Shown: positions 1 to 7,211, numbered from the stretch's first letter. The stretch is 7,500 nucleotides of DNA from Campylobacter sp. (GCA_017940085.1 JAGAZK010000086.1:1-7500), one strand, 5' to 3'. A program made the numbers and translations. The notes: a model not told the origin generated them from the letters alone.

Positions 1-45
1 AGCGGTCTTACATCGATGATGGCTCAAGCAAATCGCCCAAGATAA
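1..45 (+). CDS. ffh: Probable 3' end of ffh (signal recognition particle protein), partial
   Basis: Frame 1 is open from the window edge to a TAA at 43-45 and encodes the 14-residue tail SGLTSMMAQANRPR. A Met/Gln/Arg-rich tail of this kind fits the end of the Ffh M domain, which binds SRP RNA and signal sequences. Too little is present to prove identity from sequence alone. The main support is context: in Campylobacter, ffh lies directly upstream of rpsP, the KH-domain gene, rimM, trmD and rplS, which is the order that follows here. Frame 3 is also open to about position 83, but it gives no recognisable protein and would run through the rpsP promoter. Confidence 0.55.
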   Translation, partial: SGLTSMMAQANRPR

Positions 46-73
46 TTTGGGCTAAAGTTTGCTTATGGTCAAA

Positions 74-87
74 TTTTTGGCTATAAT
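74..87 (+). promoter_or_regulatory. Probable sigma-70 promoter of rpsP operon
   Basis: The ffh-rpsP gap contains a perfect -10 hexamer TATAAT at 82-87. It is preceded by a T run ending in TGG (TTTTTGGC, 74-81), resembling the T-rich extended -10 element typical of Campylobacter vegetative promoters, which usually lack a clear -35. A start of transcription near 94 would leave a leader of about 20 nt with an AGGAGA ribosome binding site at 104-109. This could supplement read-through from ffh. Confidence 0.65.
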
Positions 88-113
88 CAAGCTTTAAATT
101 TTTAGGAGAAAAA

Positions 114-341
114 ATGGCAACAGTAGTTAGACTAACAAGAATGGGACGCAAAAAATCGCCTTTTTATCGTATTGTCGTAACAGATAGTAGAAAAAGACGA
201 GATAGCGGTTGGATTGAAAGCATAGGTTATTATAATCCTATGGTTGAACCTGAAATTATCAAATTTGATGCAGACAGATTGAATTATTGGAAAAGTGTCG
301 GTGCCAAATTGAGCGACAGAGTAGCAAGAATCACAAAATAA
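114..341 (+). CDS. rpsP: 30S ribosomal protein bS16
   Basis: This 75-residue protein is a full-length bS16, a primary-binding small-subunit protein that stabilises the 5' domain of 16S rRNA during 30S assembly. The N-terminal half carries the family pattern: [19 protein letters not shown] (residues 4-22), then [19 protein letters not shown], with the basic RNA-contacting residues conserved. The C-terminal part ([19 protein letters not shown]) matches the family helix. The ATG at 114 has a strong AGGAGA site at 104-109 with normal spacing. The stop codon shares its last base with the ATG of the next gene (TAATG), so the two are likely translationally coupled. It is the first complete gene of the operon ending at about 2183. 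Confidence 0.97.
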   Translation: MATVVRLTRMGRKKSPFYRIVVTDSRKRRDSGWIESIGYYNPMVEPEIIKFDADRLNYWKSVGAKLSDRVARITK

Positions 342-586
342 TGGTAGAAAATTTTTTAAAAGAATATGCTAAATTAATAGCAGATCGTCCCGATTTGATT
401 TCAGTTGAGAGAGTAAATTTAGGCGAAAATTTTGACGAAATAATCATTTATGCTGCCAAAGAAGACACAGGTAGGCTTATCGGTAAAGGTGGCAAAATGA
501 TAGATGCCATAAAAACCGTAATCATCGGCTATAAAGCAAAAGATCCGACTTCATATAGAATTACGGTCAAAGCAGTTGAAGAATAA
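341..586 (+). CDS. khpA: KH-domain RNA-binding protein, KhpA family
   Basis: This 81-residue protein is a single small KH domain. The GxxG loop, which grips single-stranded RNA, is GKGG at residues 48-51, preceded by EDTGRLI and followed by the helix KMIDAIKTVI. The size and single type-II KH fold fit the KhpA (YlqC) family, which in Gram-positive bacteria pairs with KhpB and influences mRNA and sRNA behaviour; the role in Campylobacter is not settled. The gene regularly sits between rpsP and rimM, which points to a link with ribosome maturation. The frame is open 54 nt further upstream to 287, but that extension lies entirely within rpsP and does not match the family. The ATG at 341, overlapping the rpsP stop by one base, is preferred. 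Confidence 0.9.
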   Translation: MVENFLKEYAKLIADRPDLISVERVNLGENFDEIIIYAAKEDTGRLIGKGGKMIDAIKTVIIGYKAKDPTSYRITVKAVEE

Positions 587-1100
587 TTTAATTGAAGTTT
601 GTAAGCTCGGCAAAACGATTGGTTTAAAAGGAGCTATCAAACTTCACAATCACAGCGATTTTCCAGAACAATTCAAAAAAGGTGCCAAATTTTACGACAA
701 AAATGGCAAAGAATTTGTAATTTTTAGTTTTGATAAGACAAATTTTACTGCGATTTTTGACGGATTTTTTGATATTGATTTGGCAAAAACTCTCACAAAT
801 ACCACCCTTTATCGCACTTTAGAAGACACAAAAAAATATTGCAAACTCAAAAAAGATGAGTTTTTTTATTTTGATATTATAGGTTGTGAGATTGTTGAAG
901 ATAATCAAATTTTAGGCGTTGTGAGCGATATTTTAGAAATCGGGGCTGGATTTTTGTTTGCTGTTAAAACAAGTCAAAATTTTAGCACTTATCCAAAAGA
1001 ATTTTTTATCCCTTATCTTGATAATTTCATTGAAAAAGTAGATTTAGACAAAAAGCAAATTTTTGTAAAAAATTCATTAGAAATATTAAAGAATTCGTGA
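576..1100 (+). CDS. rimM: Ribosome maturation factor RimM
   Basis: RimM binds ribosomal protein uS19 and helps mature the 16S rRNA head of the 30S subunit. The 174-residue product has the two expected domains. An N-terminal beta-barrel starts with the signature [18 protein letters not shown] (residues 8-25). A C-terminal PRC-barrel lies at about 96-170, with [25 protein letters not shown] and [14 protein letters not shown]. The start is a TTG at 576: no ATG or GTG is available close to the conserved region and the LGKTIGLKG motif needs this N-terminus. Ribosome binding is weak (AAAGCAG upstream) and the start lies 11 nt inside the khpA-like gene, so initiation probably depends on translation of that gene. 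It joins the trmD reading frame at its stop. Confidence 0.93.
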   Translation: MKNNLIEVCKLGKTIGLKGAIKLHNHSDFPEQFKKGAKFYDKNGKEFVIFSFDKTNFTAIFDGFFDIDLAKTLTNTTLYRTLEDTKKYCKLKKDEFFYFDIIGCEIVEDNQILGVVSDILEIGAGFLFAVKTSQNFSTYPKEFFIPYLDNFIEKVDLDKKQIFVKNSLEILKNS

Positions 1101-1102
1101 TT

Positions 1103-1798
1103 ATGAACTTTAATTTTGTAAGTATTTTCCCAAATTTGATCAAGCATTATTTTGATGATTCGATACTCAAAAGAGCAATACAAGCAAATTTAATCAGTGT
1201 TAATTTCGTAGATCCAAGAGATTTTAGTGATGACAAACACAAAAAAGTAGATGATTATATGATAGGTGGCGGAGCAGGGCTTTTGATGAAATCTCAGCCT
1301 ATTTTAGATGCTTTAAAATCTTTTGAAAATGGACGAGTGATTTTTCTAAGTCCAGTTGGCAAAAAATTTACTCAAAATGATGCAAAACGACTTGCAAAAT
1401 ACGATAACATCACTTTTATTTGTGGCAGATACGAAGGAATTGATGAAAGAATTATTGAAATTGCTGTAAATGAAGTTTTTAGTATAGGTGATTTTGTAAT
1501 CACTGGCGGAGAACTTGCTTCGCTTTGTGTTTGTGATGCGATTTCTAGAAATATAGACGGAGTTTTGGGAAATTCTCAGTCTTTAGAAATTGAGAGTTTT
1601 GAGAACAATTTATTAGAAGCTCCAAGCTTTACAAAACCAAATGTATATGAAAATCTAAGCGTTATTTCAGCTTTTTTAAAGGGAGATCACGCTAAAATAC
1701 GCACCTTAAAAAATCAAATGGCACTTTGTAAAACTAGGTTTTTTCGCCCTGATTTGTATCAAAAGTTTGCCAAAAATAAGGACAAAAATGAGAAATAA
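1103..1798 (+). CDS. trmD: tRNA (guanine-N1)-methyltransferase TrmD
   Basis: TrmD transfers a methyl group from S-adenosylmethionine to N1 of G37 next to the anticodon, preventing +1 frameshifting. The 231-residue product shows the SPOUT trefoil-knot signatures: [14 protein letters not shown] (38-51), GGGAGLLM (55-62), LSPVGKKF (82-89), the cofactor-loop motif [10 protein letters not shown] (107-116), and [11 protein letters not shown] (128-138) followed by SRNIDGVLG (148-156). The C-terminal tRNA-binding domain follows ([20 protein letters not shown]). R149 aligns with E. coli R154. The residue 15 further on, matching catalytic D169, is a glutamate (E164), discussed as a finding. The start at ATG 1103 gives [11 protein letters not shown], as in relatives. 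A GTG at 1097, overlapping the rimM stop as GTGA, would add two residues and cannot be excluded. Confidence 0.95.
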   Translation: MNFNFVSIFPNLIKHYFDDSILKRAIQANLISVNFVDPRDFSDDKHKKVDDYMIGGGAGLLMKSQPILDALKSFENGRVIFLSPVGKKFTQNDAKRLAKYDNITFICGRYEGIDERIIEIAVNEVFSIGDFVITGGELASLCVCDAISRNIDGVLGNSQSLEIESFENNLLEAPSFTKPNVYENLSVISAFLKGDHAKIRTLKNQMALCKTRFFRPDLYQKFAKNKDKNEK

Positions 1799-2147
1799 AT
1801 ATATTGAAGCATTTGAAAATGCACAAATCGCAAATAAATCAGTGCCAAGCTTTAGACCGGGCGATACTCTTAGAATATCAATCCGAATAGCAGAAGGCGA
1901 TAAATCAAGAATTCAAAATTTTGAAGGCGTTTGCATAGCTAAACACGGTGTTGGCGTTGGCGAAACTTTTACAATCCGCAAAATTGGTGCAAATAGCATT
2001 GGTGTCGAGAGAATATTCCCATTATACAGCCAAAGTATAGAAGAAATTAAAGTTTTAAGAAAAGGTCGCGTCAGAAGAGCTAAATTATTTTATCTAAGAG
2101 ACAGACGCGGTAAAGCTGCAAAAATCAAAGAACTTAAAAATAATTAA
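1788..2147 (+). CDS. rplS: 50S ribosomal protein bL19
   Basis: bL19 sits at the subunit interface of the 50S particle and contributes to an intersubunit bridge. The 119-residue protein is full length. It has the N-terminal helix ([13 protein letters not shown]), the core [15 protein letters not shown] and [16 protein letters not shown], the middle signature [19 protein letters not shown], and the basic C-terminus [17 protein letters not shown]. The ATG at 1788 is chosen because AAGGA at 1778-1782 lies five bases upstream and the product then matches the family end to end. A TTG in the same frame at 1767 would add seven residues with no family support. The gene overlaps the trmD 3' end by 11 nt and is the last gene before a terminator. 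Confidence 0.97.
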   Translation: MRNKYIEAFENAQIANKSVPSFRPGDTLRISIRIAEGDKSRIQNFEGVCIAKHGVGVGETFTIRKIGANSIGVERIFPLYSQSIEEIKVLRKGRVRRAKLFYLRDRRGKAAKIKELKNN

Positions 2148-2154
2148 TCTCCCC

Positions 2155-2183
2155 TAAAAAGCACCTTTTTGGTGCTTTTCTTT
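2155..2183 (+). terminator. Intrinsic terminator of the rpsP-rplS operon
   Basis: Eight bases after the rplS stop, AAAAGCACC (2157-2165) pairs perfectly with GGTGCTTTT (2171-2179) across a five-T loop. The descending arm runs into a T-rich stretch (CTTT). The GC-cored stem followed by T bases is a conventional rho-independent terminator, separating the translation operon from the downstream unit. Confidence 0.85.
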
Positions 2184-2184
2184 A

Positions 2185-2240
2185 TTATTATCAAATTTAC
2201 TTTAATTAAATTTAATCAAATTTGACAAATTTGATAATAA
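2185..2240. repeat. 14-bp perfect inverted repeat in AT-rich spacer
   Basis: TTATTATCAAATTT (2185-2198) is the exact reverse complement of AAATTTGATAATAA (2227-2240), separated by 28 bases that include the 10-bp palindrome TCAAATTTGA at 2216-2225. The stem contains only two G-C pairs and has no T tail, so it is a poor terminator. It could be an operator for a dimeric regulator or by-product of the repeated AAATTT words. Confidence 0.6.
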
Positions 2241-2275
2241 ATTTGCTCTAAATTGATAAAATAACGCCTAAATTT
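2208..2275. repeat. Phased AAATTT blocks upstream of the TorD-like gene
   Basis: AAATTT occurs at 2208, 2218, 2227, 2239 and 2270, with a near match AAATTG at 2250. Successive distances are 10, 9, 12, 11 and 20, close to multiples of the DNA helical repeat. A further copy at 2193 is out of step. A3T3 tracts in phase are known to bend DNA, so intrinsic curvature just upstream of the start codon is inferred. A 17-bp word here (TAAATTTAATCAAATTT, 2207-2223) recurs exactly at 7252-7268. Confidence 0.6.
2257..2262 (+). promoter_or_regulatory. Possible -10 element for the TorD-like gene and lgt
   Basis: TAAAAT at 2257-2262 is a one-mismatch -10 hexamer about 26 bases before the start codon, downstream of the rplS terminator, where a new transcription unit needs a promoter. 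There is no convincing -35, which is usual for Campylobacter-type promoters. The surrounding DNA is so AT-rich that chance matches are likely. Confidence 0.35.
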
Positions 2276-2287
2276 AAAGGATAGATT

Positions 2288-2851
2288 ATGGATCAAACAA
2301 TTCAACTCAAGCAAATTCTCTCACTTATGTCTTTTATATTTGCGAAAAATTTTGCAAACGCTATTAGTTTAGAAGATCTCGAAAAACTCCCACCTTCTTG
2401 GATGCTAAAAACAAAAAATCAAGAAAACGAAAAAGGCTTAAATTTATGGCAAAAAACCATAAAAGAAAAAAATATCCAAAGCATAAATGATGATTTTGAA
2501 AATTTAAAAGATTGTTTTGATTTGGCAAAATTTAATCAAATAGATGCCAAAAAATTAGAAGATTTGTATTTGCAATTAAGTTTTGTCAAGCCTTTTAAGG
2601 ATCTTCAATCTACTCATGTTTCAAATTTACTTGCACTTCTTGGTGCTATTTTCAAAAAAGACGACAATGAGCAAACACATGCATTTTTGGGGCTTTGTTT
2701 GAGCCAGTATTGCTTACCGAGTGTGATTTTATTAGCCAAAAAATTGCAAAACGAAGCAAAAAGCGATTTTTACAAAGCTATGGCTGAATTTGTGATTGAT
2801 TATTTCAAATACATAAAAGAAATTTTAGGCTTGAGAGCAGAGATTGAATAA
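2288..2851 (+). CDS. TorD/NarJ-like putative redox-enzyme maturation chaperone
   Basis: The 187-residue product has no signal peptide and reads as an all-alpha cytoplasmic protein. The region 133-173 follows the closing pattern of TorD/DmsD/NarJ chaperones: [21 protein letters not shown], then [17 protein letters not shown], equivalent to the family's FL..HL.PW....L...A...FY..LA..L..F. Helix 98-122 ([21 protein letters not shown]) sits where the family usually has its P-x-ES-x-Y and EHL segments, but is much altered. Such chaperones hold the Tat signal of molybdopterin enzymes during cofactor loading. No molybdoenzyme is in this window, so the client is unknown. AAAGGA at 2276-2281 supports the ATG at 2288. 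It overlaps lgt by 8 nt. The family assignment is by pattern only; divergent members are hard to place. Confidence 0.6.
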   Translation: MDQTIQLKQILSLMSFIFAKNFANAISLEDLEKLPPSWMLKTKNQENEKGLNLWQKTIKEKNIQSINDDFENLKDCFDLAKFNQIDAKKLEDLYLQLSFVKPFKDLQSTHVSNLLALLGAIFKKDDNEQTHAFLGLCLSQYCLPSVILLAKKLQNEAKSDFYKAMAEFVIDYFKYIKEILGLRAEIE

Positions 2852-3662
2852 TTGGAATAATATTTATCAGATTATGGATCCAGTGGCATTTGAGCTATTT
2901 GGATTTAAAGTGCATTGGTATGGGCTTATGTATGTAGCGGCTTTGCTAGTTGCACTTTTTATAGCCAAATGGTTTGTCAAAAAAGACAAAATTCCAATAA
3001 GCAATCAAATGCTTGATAATTACTTTTTTTGGGTTGAAATCGGCGTTATTTTAGGTGCTAGGCTTGGTTATATTTTGATATACGATCCAAATACGATTTA
3101 TTATATTTTGCACCCGTGGCAAATTTTTAATCCTTTTGCAAATGGCGAATTTGTCGGAATTCGCGGTATGAGCTATCATGGAGCGGTTGTTGGGTTTGTG
3201 ATAGCGACTTTGGCATTTTGCAAAAAATACAAACAAAATCTTTGGATTTATTTAGATTTGTGTGCTATTTCCATACCTTTGGGGTATTTTTTTGGCAGAA
3301 TTGGCAATTTTTTAAACCAAGAATTGTTCGGTCGCCCCACAGATGTAAGCTGGGGAATACTTGTAGATGGCACACTTAGACACCCAAGTCAAATTTACGA
3401 AGCTTTGCTTGAGGGACTTGTTTTGTTTTTGATTTTATTTATTTATCGCAAATTTAAGAAATTTAATGGCGAATTAATCGCACTTTATGCTATTTTTTAT
3501 ACTTTTGCTAGATTTATATGTGAGTTTTTTAGACAGCCAGATAGTCAAATTGGGTTTGTAGCATTTGGTATGAGTATGGGTCAAATTTTGTCTATTTTAA
3601 TGCTTAGCTGTGGAATGGCTTTATTTATTTATCTCAAAACAAAATCACAGAAATATTCTTAA
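2844..3662 (+). CDS. lgt: Prolipoprotein diacylglyceryl transferase Lgt
   Basis: Lgt moves a diacylglyceryl group from phosphatidylglycerol to the lipobox cysteine of prolipoproteins, the first step in lipoprotein maturation in the inner membrane. The 272-residue protein has several hydrophobic membrane segments and the family's key sites. These are [10 protein letters not shown] (71-80), the HGGL-type motif as YHGAVVG with H112, the signature [14 protein letters not shown] with R152 and N155 (E. coli R143, N146), [13 protein letters not shown] (179-191), and [12 protein letters not shown] with R223 and E227 (E. coli R239, E243). The start is TTG 2844: the residues it adds before Met11 (NNWNNIYQI) resemble the N-terminus of Campylobacter Lgt. 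The alternative is ATG 2874, which would trim ten residues. The start overlaps the preceding stop, implying coupling. Confidence 0.95.
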   Translation: MNNWNNIYQIMDPVAFELFGFKVHWYGLMYVAALLVALFIAKWFVKKDKIPISNQMLDNYFFWVEIGVILGARLGYILIYDPNTIYYILHPWQIFNPFANGEFVGIRGMSYHGAVVGFVIATLAFCKKYKQNLWIYLDLCAISIPLGYFFGRIGNFLNQELFGRPTDVSWGILVDGTLRHPSQIYEALLEGLVLFLILFIYRKFKKFNGELIALYAIFYTFARFICEFFRQPDSQIGFVAFGMSMGQILSILMLSCGMALFIYLKTKSQKYS

Positions 3663-3700
3663 ATTTAAATATTATATTATTTTTTTAAGTTTTATCCAGA

Positions 3701-3706
3701 TACAAT
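3701..3706 (+). promoter_or_regulatory. Upstream -10-like element of frd operon (copy 1)
   Basis: TACAAT at 3701-3706, one mismatch from consensus, lies in the first copy of the 31-bp duplication. A TTTAAGTTTT box at 3684-3693 resembles the upstream element reported for Campylobacter promoters, but it is only 11 bases from the hexamer when measured from its first six bases, shorter than usual. Confidence 0.4.
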
Positions 3707-3731
3707 CAAAAAATTTTAAGTTCGATTTAGA

Positions 3732-3737
3732 TATAAT
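3732..3737 (+). promoter_or_regulatory. Main probable promoter -10 of frdCAB
   Basis: TATAAT at 3732-3737 is a perfect -10 hexamer in the second copy of the duplication. Transcription starting near 3744 would give a leader of about 30 nt ending in a strong AAGGAG ribosome binding site (3761-3766), six bases before the frdC start. It is the best promoter candidate between lgt and frdC, where no terminator is visible. Confidence 0.65.
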
Positions 3738-3772
3738 CAAAACACTCAAATTTTTTTTCAAAGGAGCCCTTT

Positions 3773-4489
3773 ATGAATAAAATTGAAGGATTTCTTGGCA
3801 AAAGTGTAGAAGGCAAAAAAAGCCGCATTCCAGCTCGTTTGGATTTGATCCAAAGTGGCACGGGATTGTTTTTAGGGCTTTTTATGTGGCTACACATGCT
3901 TTTTGTATCCACTATTCTTATTAGTAAAGACGCATTTAACGCTGTTGTAAGCTTGTTTGAACTCAGATTTATTTCTGATTCTCCATTTATGAGTTACTGC
4001 ACATTTGTCGTAGCAGTCGGTGTGCTAGTTATTTTCTTTGTTCATGCTGCTTTGGGTATGCGTAAATTTCCTATCAATTTCAGACAATGGCAAATTTACA
4101 GAGCTCATGCAAGTCGTATGAAACACGAAGACACAACTCTTTGGCTAATCCAAGCCTGTACTGGATTTATTATGTTTTTCTTGGCTTCTGCTCACTTGAT
4201 GATTATTGCTACAAGTCCAGAACTTAGTGCAGATGTCAGTTCAAACAGAATGTTTACTCACTTAATGTGGTTATTTTATTTGGTATTGCTATTTTCAGTA
4301 GAACTTCACGGAAGTATTGGATTATACAGACTTTGTGTTAAGTGGGGCTGGTTTGAAGGTAGCAATTACAAAGAAACAAGAGCAAAACTCAAAAAAGCAA
4401 AATGGGTTTTGAGTGCATTTTTTATAGTCTTGGGACTTTTAAGTATGATTGCTTTCCTAAAAATAGGCTATCAAAATTATACTATGTAA
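3773..4489 (+). CDS. frdC: Fumarate reductase cytochrome b subunit FrdC
   Basis: FrdC is the di-heme membrane anchor of menaquinol:fumarate reductase. It oxidises menaquinol and passes electrons through two b hemes to FrdB. The 238-residue protein has five hydrophobic helices (about 30-50, 76-96, 122-146, 162-186, 208-232). The four heme-ligand histidines are H41 (MWLHML), H91 (FFVHAALG), H141 (SAHLMI) and H179 (VELHGSIG), matching W. succinogenes H44, H93, H143 and H182. E63 corresponds to the menaquinol-site Glu66, and E177, two residues before the last ligand, to Glu180 of the transmembrane proton 'E-pathway'. The enzyme should therefore be of the Wolinella di-heme type. A strong AAGGAG site precedes the ATG. 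First gene of frdCAB. Confidence 0.96.
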   Translation: MNKIEGFLGKSVEGKKSRIPARLDLIQSGTGLFLGLFMWLHMLFVSTILISKDAFNAVVSLFELRFISDSPFMSYCTFVVAVGVLVIFFVHAALGMRKFPINFRQWQIYRAHASRMKHEDTTLWLIQACTGFIMFFLASAHLMIIATSPELSADVSSNRMFTHLMWLFYLVLLFSVELHGSIGLYRLCVKWGWFEGSNYKETRAKLKKAKWVLSAFFIVLGLLSMIAFLKIGYQNYTM

Positions 4490-4504
4490 ATTTAGGAGTT
4501 TAGC

Positions 4505-6496
4505 ATGAATGTAAAATATTATGACGCATTGGTAATCGGTGGCGGTTTGGCTGGGCTTAGAGCAGCTGTTGCTGCCGGAGAAAAAGGGCTAAGCACTGTA
4601 GTTTTGAGTCTTTGCCCTGTAAAAAGAAGCCACTCAGCAGCTGCACAAGGCGGTATGCAAGCAAGTTTGGGTAATTCTAAAATGAGCGAAGGCGATAATG
4701 AAGATGTGCATTTTGCAGATACGGTCAAAGGAAGTGACTGGGGTTGCGATCAAGAAGTAGCTAGAATGTTTGTGCAAACTTCGCCAAAAGCTATTAGAGA
4801 ATTAGCTTCTTGGGGTGTTCCTTGGACTAGAATTACAAAAGGTAAAAGAAGTGCTGTTATCAACGCACAAAAAACAACTATCGAAGAAAAAGACGAAGTT
4901 CATGGGCTAATCCACAGCCGTGATTTTGGCGGAACTAAAAAATGGAGGACTTGCTATACAGCTGATGCCACAGGTCATACAATGCTTTTTGGCGTTGCAA
5001 ACGAAGCTTTAAAACACAATGTTGAAATCCACGATAGAAAAGAAGCTATTGCTTTAATTCACGAAAATAATCGCTGTTATGGTGCTGTTGTGCGTGATCT
5101 AGTAACTGGCGAACTTACTGCTTATGTCGCAAAAGGCACACTTATCGCCACAGGCGGATATGGCAGAATTTATAAACACACTACAAATGCCGTTATTTGC
5201 GAAGGTATCGGAGCTGCTATCGCACTTGAAACAGGTATTGCAAAATTAGGCAATATGGAAGCGGTTCAATTTCACCCAACTCCAATCGTGCCAAGCGGTA
5301 TTTTGCTAACTGAGGGTTGTCGTGGAGACGGTGGTATTTTAAGAGATGTCGATGGATACCGCTTTATGCCTGATTATGAGCCAGAGAAAAAAGAATTAGC
5401 TAGTAGAGATGTCGTAAGTAGAAGAATGATGGAGCACATCAGAAACGGAAAAGGCGTAAAAAGCCCATACGGTGAGCATGTTTGGCTAGATATTAGCATT
5501 TTAGGTAGAGAACATATCGAGAAAAATTTACGCGATGTTCAAGAAATTTGCCAAATTTTCAACGGCATTGATCCTGCTGATGAAGGTCCAAAAGGCTGGG
5601 CGCCAGTTTTGCCTATGCAACACTACTCAATGGGTGGAATTCGCACAAAACCAACAGGAGAGAGTCCAACTCTAAGTGGTTTATTTAGTTGTGGTGAAGC
5701 TGCTTGTTGGGATATGCACGGATTTAACCGCTTAGGCGGAAATTCAGTCGCTGAAACTGTTGTTAGCGGTATGATTGTAGGTGATTATTTTGCTGATTAT
5801 TGTAAATCTCATCAAATAGACATTAAAACAGATACTTTGGAAAAATTTGTAAATAAAACTGCAAGTTATCTAAAAGAGCTAACTGAGAAAAACGGCAAAT
5901 ACAATGTCTTTGAAATCAAAAACAAAATGAAAGACATTATGTGGGAACATGTTGCGATTTTTAGAACAGGCGAAGGTCTTAAAAAGGCTGTTGATGAGCT
6001 TGAAGAATTGTATAAAGAAGCTACAAATATCAATCTTACAAACAAAGATCTCTCAGGCGGAAATCCTGAACTTGAAGAAGCTTATAGAGTGCCTATGATG
6101 CTTAAACTTGCTCTTTGCGTAGCTTGGGGTGCGTATTTAAGAACCGAAAGCAGGGGAGCACATTATAGAGAAGATTATCCAAAAAGAGATGATTTAAATT
6201 GGTGCAAACGAACTCTTACAAGCTGGAAAGAAGGCGATACAAAACCTACTGTTGAGTATGAAGAGCTTGATATTATGAAAATGGAAATGCCACCAGCGTT
6301 TAGAGGATACGGTGCGAAAGGCAATATCATAGAAAATCCACTATCAGCTAAACGACAAGAAGAAGTCGATAAAATCAGAGCTGAAATGGAAGCAGCAGGC
6401 AAATCTCGCCATGAAATTCAAGATGCTTTAATGCATTATGAATTACAACCAAAATATAAAGCATTAAATGAAAGGGTAGGTGTAGGCTATGAGTAG
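4505..6496 (+). CDS. frdA: Fumarate reductase flavoprotein subunit FrdA
   Basis: FrdA is the catalytic subunit, reducing fumarate to succinate at a covalently bound FAD. The 663-residue protein begins with the dinucleotide motif GGGLAG (12-17). The flavin-attachment histidine is H43 in [10 protein letters not shown]. Substrate-site residues are visible: H257 in AVQFHPTP, R301 in ASRDVVSRR (the general acid, R301 in Wolinella), H373 in MQHYSMGG and R409 in GFNRLGGNS. The capping domain lies between roughly 260 and 370, and the C-terminal helical domain runs from about 440 to the end ([14 protein letters not shown] near 550). Length is close to the Wolinella and Campylobacter enzymes. There is no signal peptide, so it faces the cytoplasm, unlike the periplasmic methylmenaquinol enzymes. 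AGGAG at 4494-4498 serves the ATG. It overlaps frdB by 8 nt. Confidence 0.98.
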   Translation: MNVKYYDALVIGGGLAGLRAAVAAGEKGLSTVVLSLCPVKRSHSAAAQGGMQASLGNSKMSEGDNEDVHFADTVKGSDWGCDQEVARMFVQTSPKAIRELASWGVPWTRITKGKRSAVINAQKTTIEEKDEVHGLIHSRDFGGTKKWRTCYTADATGHTMLFGVANEALKHNVEIHDRKEAIALIHENNRCYGAVVRDLVTGELTAYVAKGTLIATGGYGRIYKHTTNAVICEGIGAAIALETGIAKLGNMEAVQFHPTPIVPSGILLTEGCRGDGGILRDVDGYRFMPDYEPEKKELASRDVVSRRMMEHIRNGKGVKSPYGEHVWLDISILGREHIEKNLRDVQEICQIFNGIDPADEGPKGWAPVLPMQHYSMGGIRTKPTGESPTLSGLFSCGEAACWDMHGFNRLGGNSVAETVVSGMIVGDYFADYCKSHQIDIKTDTLEKFVNKTASYLKELTEKNGKYNVFEIKNKMKDIMWEHVAIFRTGEGLKKAVDELEELYKEATNINLTNKDLSGGNPELEEAYRVPMMLKLALCVAWGAYLRTESRGAHYREDYPKRDDLNWCKRTLTSWKEGDTKPTVEYEELDIMKMEMPPAFRGYGAKGNIIENPLSAKRQEEVDKIRAEMEAAGKSRHEIQDALMHYELQPKYKALNERVGVGYE

Positions 6497-7211
6497 GAAG
6501 ATTAAAATTAGAGCATTTAAATACAATCCGCTCAGCAAAATCAGCAAACCACATTTTGCTGAATATGAGCTTGAAGAAACAAGCGGAATGACAGTTTTTA
6601 TCGCTCTTAATATGATTAGAGAAAAATTTGATTCAGATTTGAGATTTGATTTTGTATGTAGAGCTGGGATTTGCGGAAGTTGTGGTATGGTGATAAATGG
6701 TGTGCCAAAACTTGCTTGTAGAACGCTCACAAAAGATTATCCTGATGGTGTTATCGAGCTTATGCCATTACCTGCGTTCAAACTTCTAAAAGATCTAAGC
6801 GTTGATACAGGCAACTGGATGAATGCAATGAGCAAAAGAGTTGAGAGCTGGATTCACTCAAATAAACAAACTGACATTTCAAAAATGGAAGAAAAAGTTG
6901 ATCCACAAGCCGCTCAAGAAACTTTTGAGCTTGATCGTTGTATTGAGTGTGGGATTTGCGTAGCAAGCTGTGGAACAGCACTAATGAGACCTGATTTTAT
7001 CGGTGCTGTTGGCTTAAACAGAGTTGCTAGATTTAAAGTAGATCCACTTGATGAGAGAAGTGATGCTGATTTTTATGAGCTTATAGGCGATGATAATGGT
7101 GTATTTGGCTGTATGAGTTTATTGGGCTGTGAAGATAATTGTCCAAAACACTTGCCTTTACAAAGTAAAATCGCATATATGCGTCGCAAATTAGCCACTA
7201 TCAAAGACTAA
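6489..7211 (+). CDS. frdB: Fumarate reductase iron-sulfur subunit FrdB
   Basis: FrdB carries electrons from the FrdC hemes to the FAD of FrdA through three clusters. All ligands are present in the 240-residue protein. The [2Fe-2S] site uses C57, C62, C65 and C77 ([10 protein letters not shown] and KLAC). The [4Fe-4S] site uses C151, C154, C157 ([11 protein letters not shown]) and C218. The [3Fe-4S] site uses C161, C208 and C214 ([17 protein letters not shown]). Cluster assignment follows the Wolinella family pattern. The N-terminal half is plant-ferredoxin-like and the C-terminal half bacterial-ferredoxin-like. The ATG at 6489 lies inside the end of frdA (ATGAGTAG), with an AGGTG-type site at 6478-6482 also within frdA, so coupled translation is likely. 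A terminator follows eight bases after the stop. Confidence 0.98.
   Translation: MSRKIKIRAFKYNPLSKISKPHFAEYELEETSGMTVFIALNMIREKFDSDLRFDFVCRAGICGSCGMVINGVPKLACRTLTKDYPDGVIELMPLPAFKLLKDLSVDTGNWMNAMSKRVESWIHSNKQTDISKMEEKVDPQAAQETFELDRCIECGICVASCGTALMRPDFIGAVGLNRVARFKVDPLDERSDADFYELIGDDNGVFGCMSLLGCEDNCPKHLPLQSKIAYMRRKLATIKD

Larger units (their letters stand above)
3682..3743 (+). repeat. Degenerate 31-bp tandem duplication in frd leader
   Basis: Bases 3682-3712 and 3713-3743 align without gaps at 24 of 31 positions by eye. Both share TTTTAAGTT at the front, AGATA in the middle and AATCAAAA at the end, so each copy holds its own -10-like hexamer. This looks like a local duplication of a promoter core. 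Confidence 0.75.

Noticed and set aside
287..340. 18-residue upstream extension of the KH protein
   Set aside because: It lies inside rpsP, does not fit KhpA length, and the ATG at 341 gives a canonical one-base stop/start overlap.
3051..3236. Antisense open frame of 61 codons within lgt
   Set aside because: It lies wholly inside a well supported gene, has no ribosome binding site and no recognisable protein features.
3663..3690. Terminator between lgt and frdC
   Set aside because: The only dyad is AATAT-T-ATATT, whose loop is too small and stem has no G-C pairs, so lgt transcripts may read into frd.
3727..3912. Antisense open frame over the frdC start and leader
   Set aside because: It is the complement of the frd promoter and conserved FrdC N-terminus; no independent coding signal.
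4519..4728. Antisense open frame rich in Ser, Ala and Pro opposite the FrdA FAD domain
   Set aside because: The composition is what the reverse of Gly/Ala-rich FAD-binding codons gives; a shadow of frdA.
6464..6730. Antisense open frame across the frdA-frdB junction, plus smaller ones at 6175-6402 and 6778-6981
   Set aside because: All are opposite conserved coding sequence and show no start context or family similarity.
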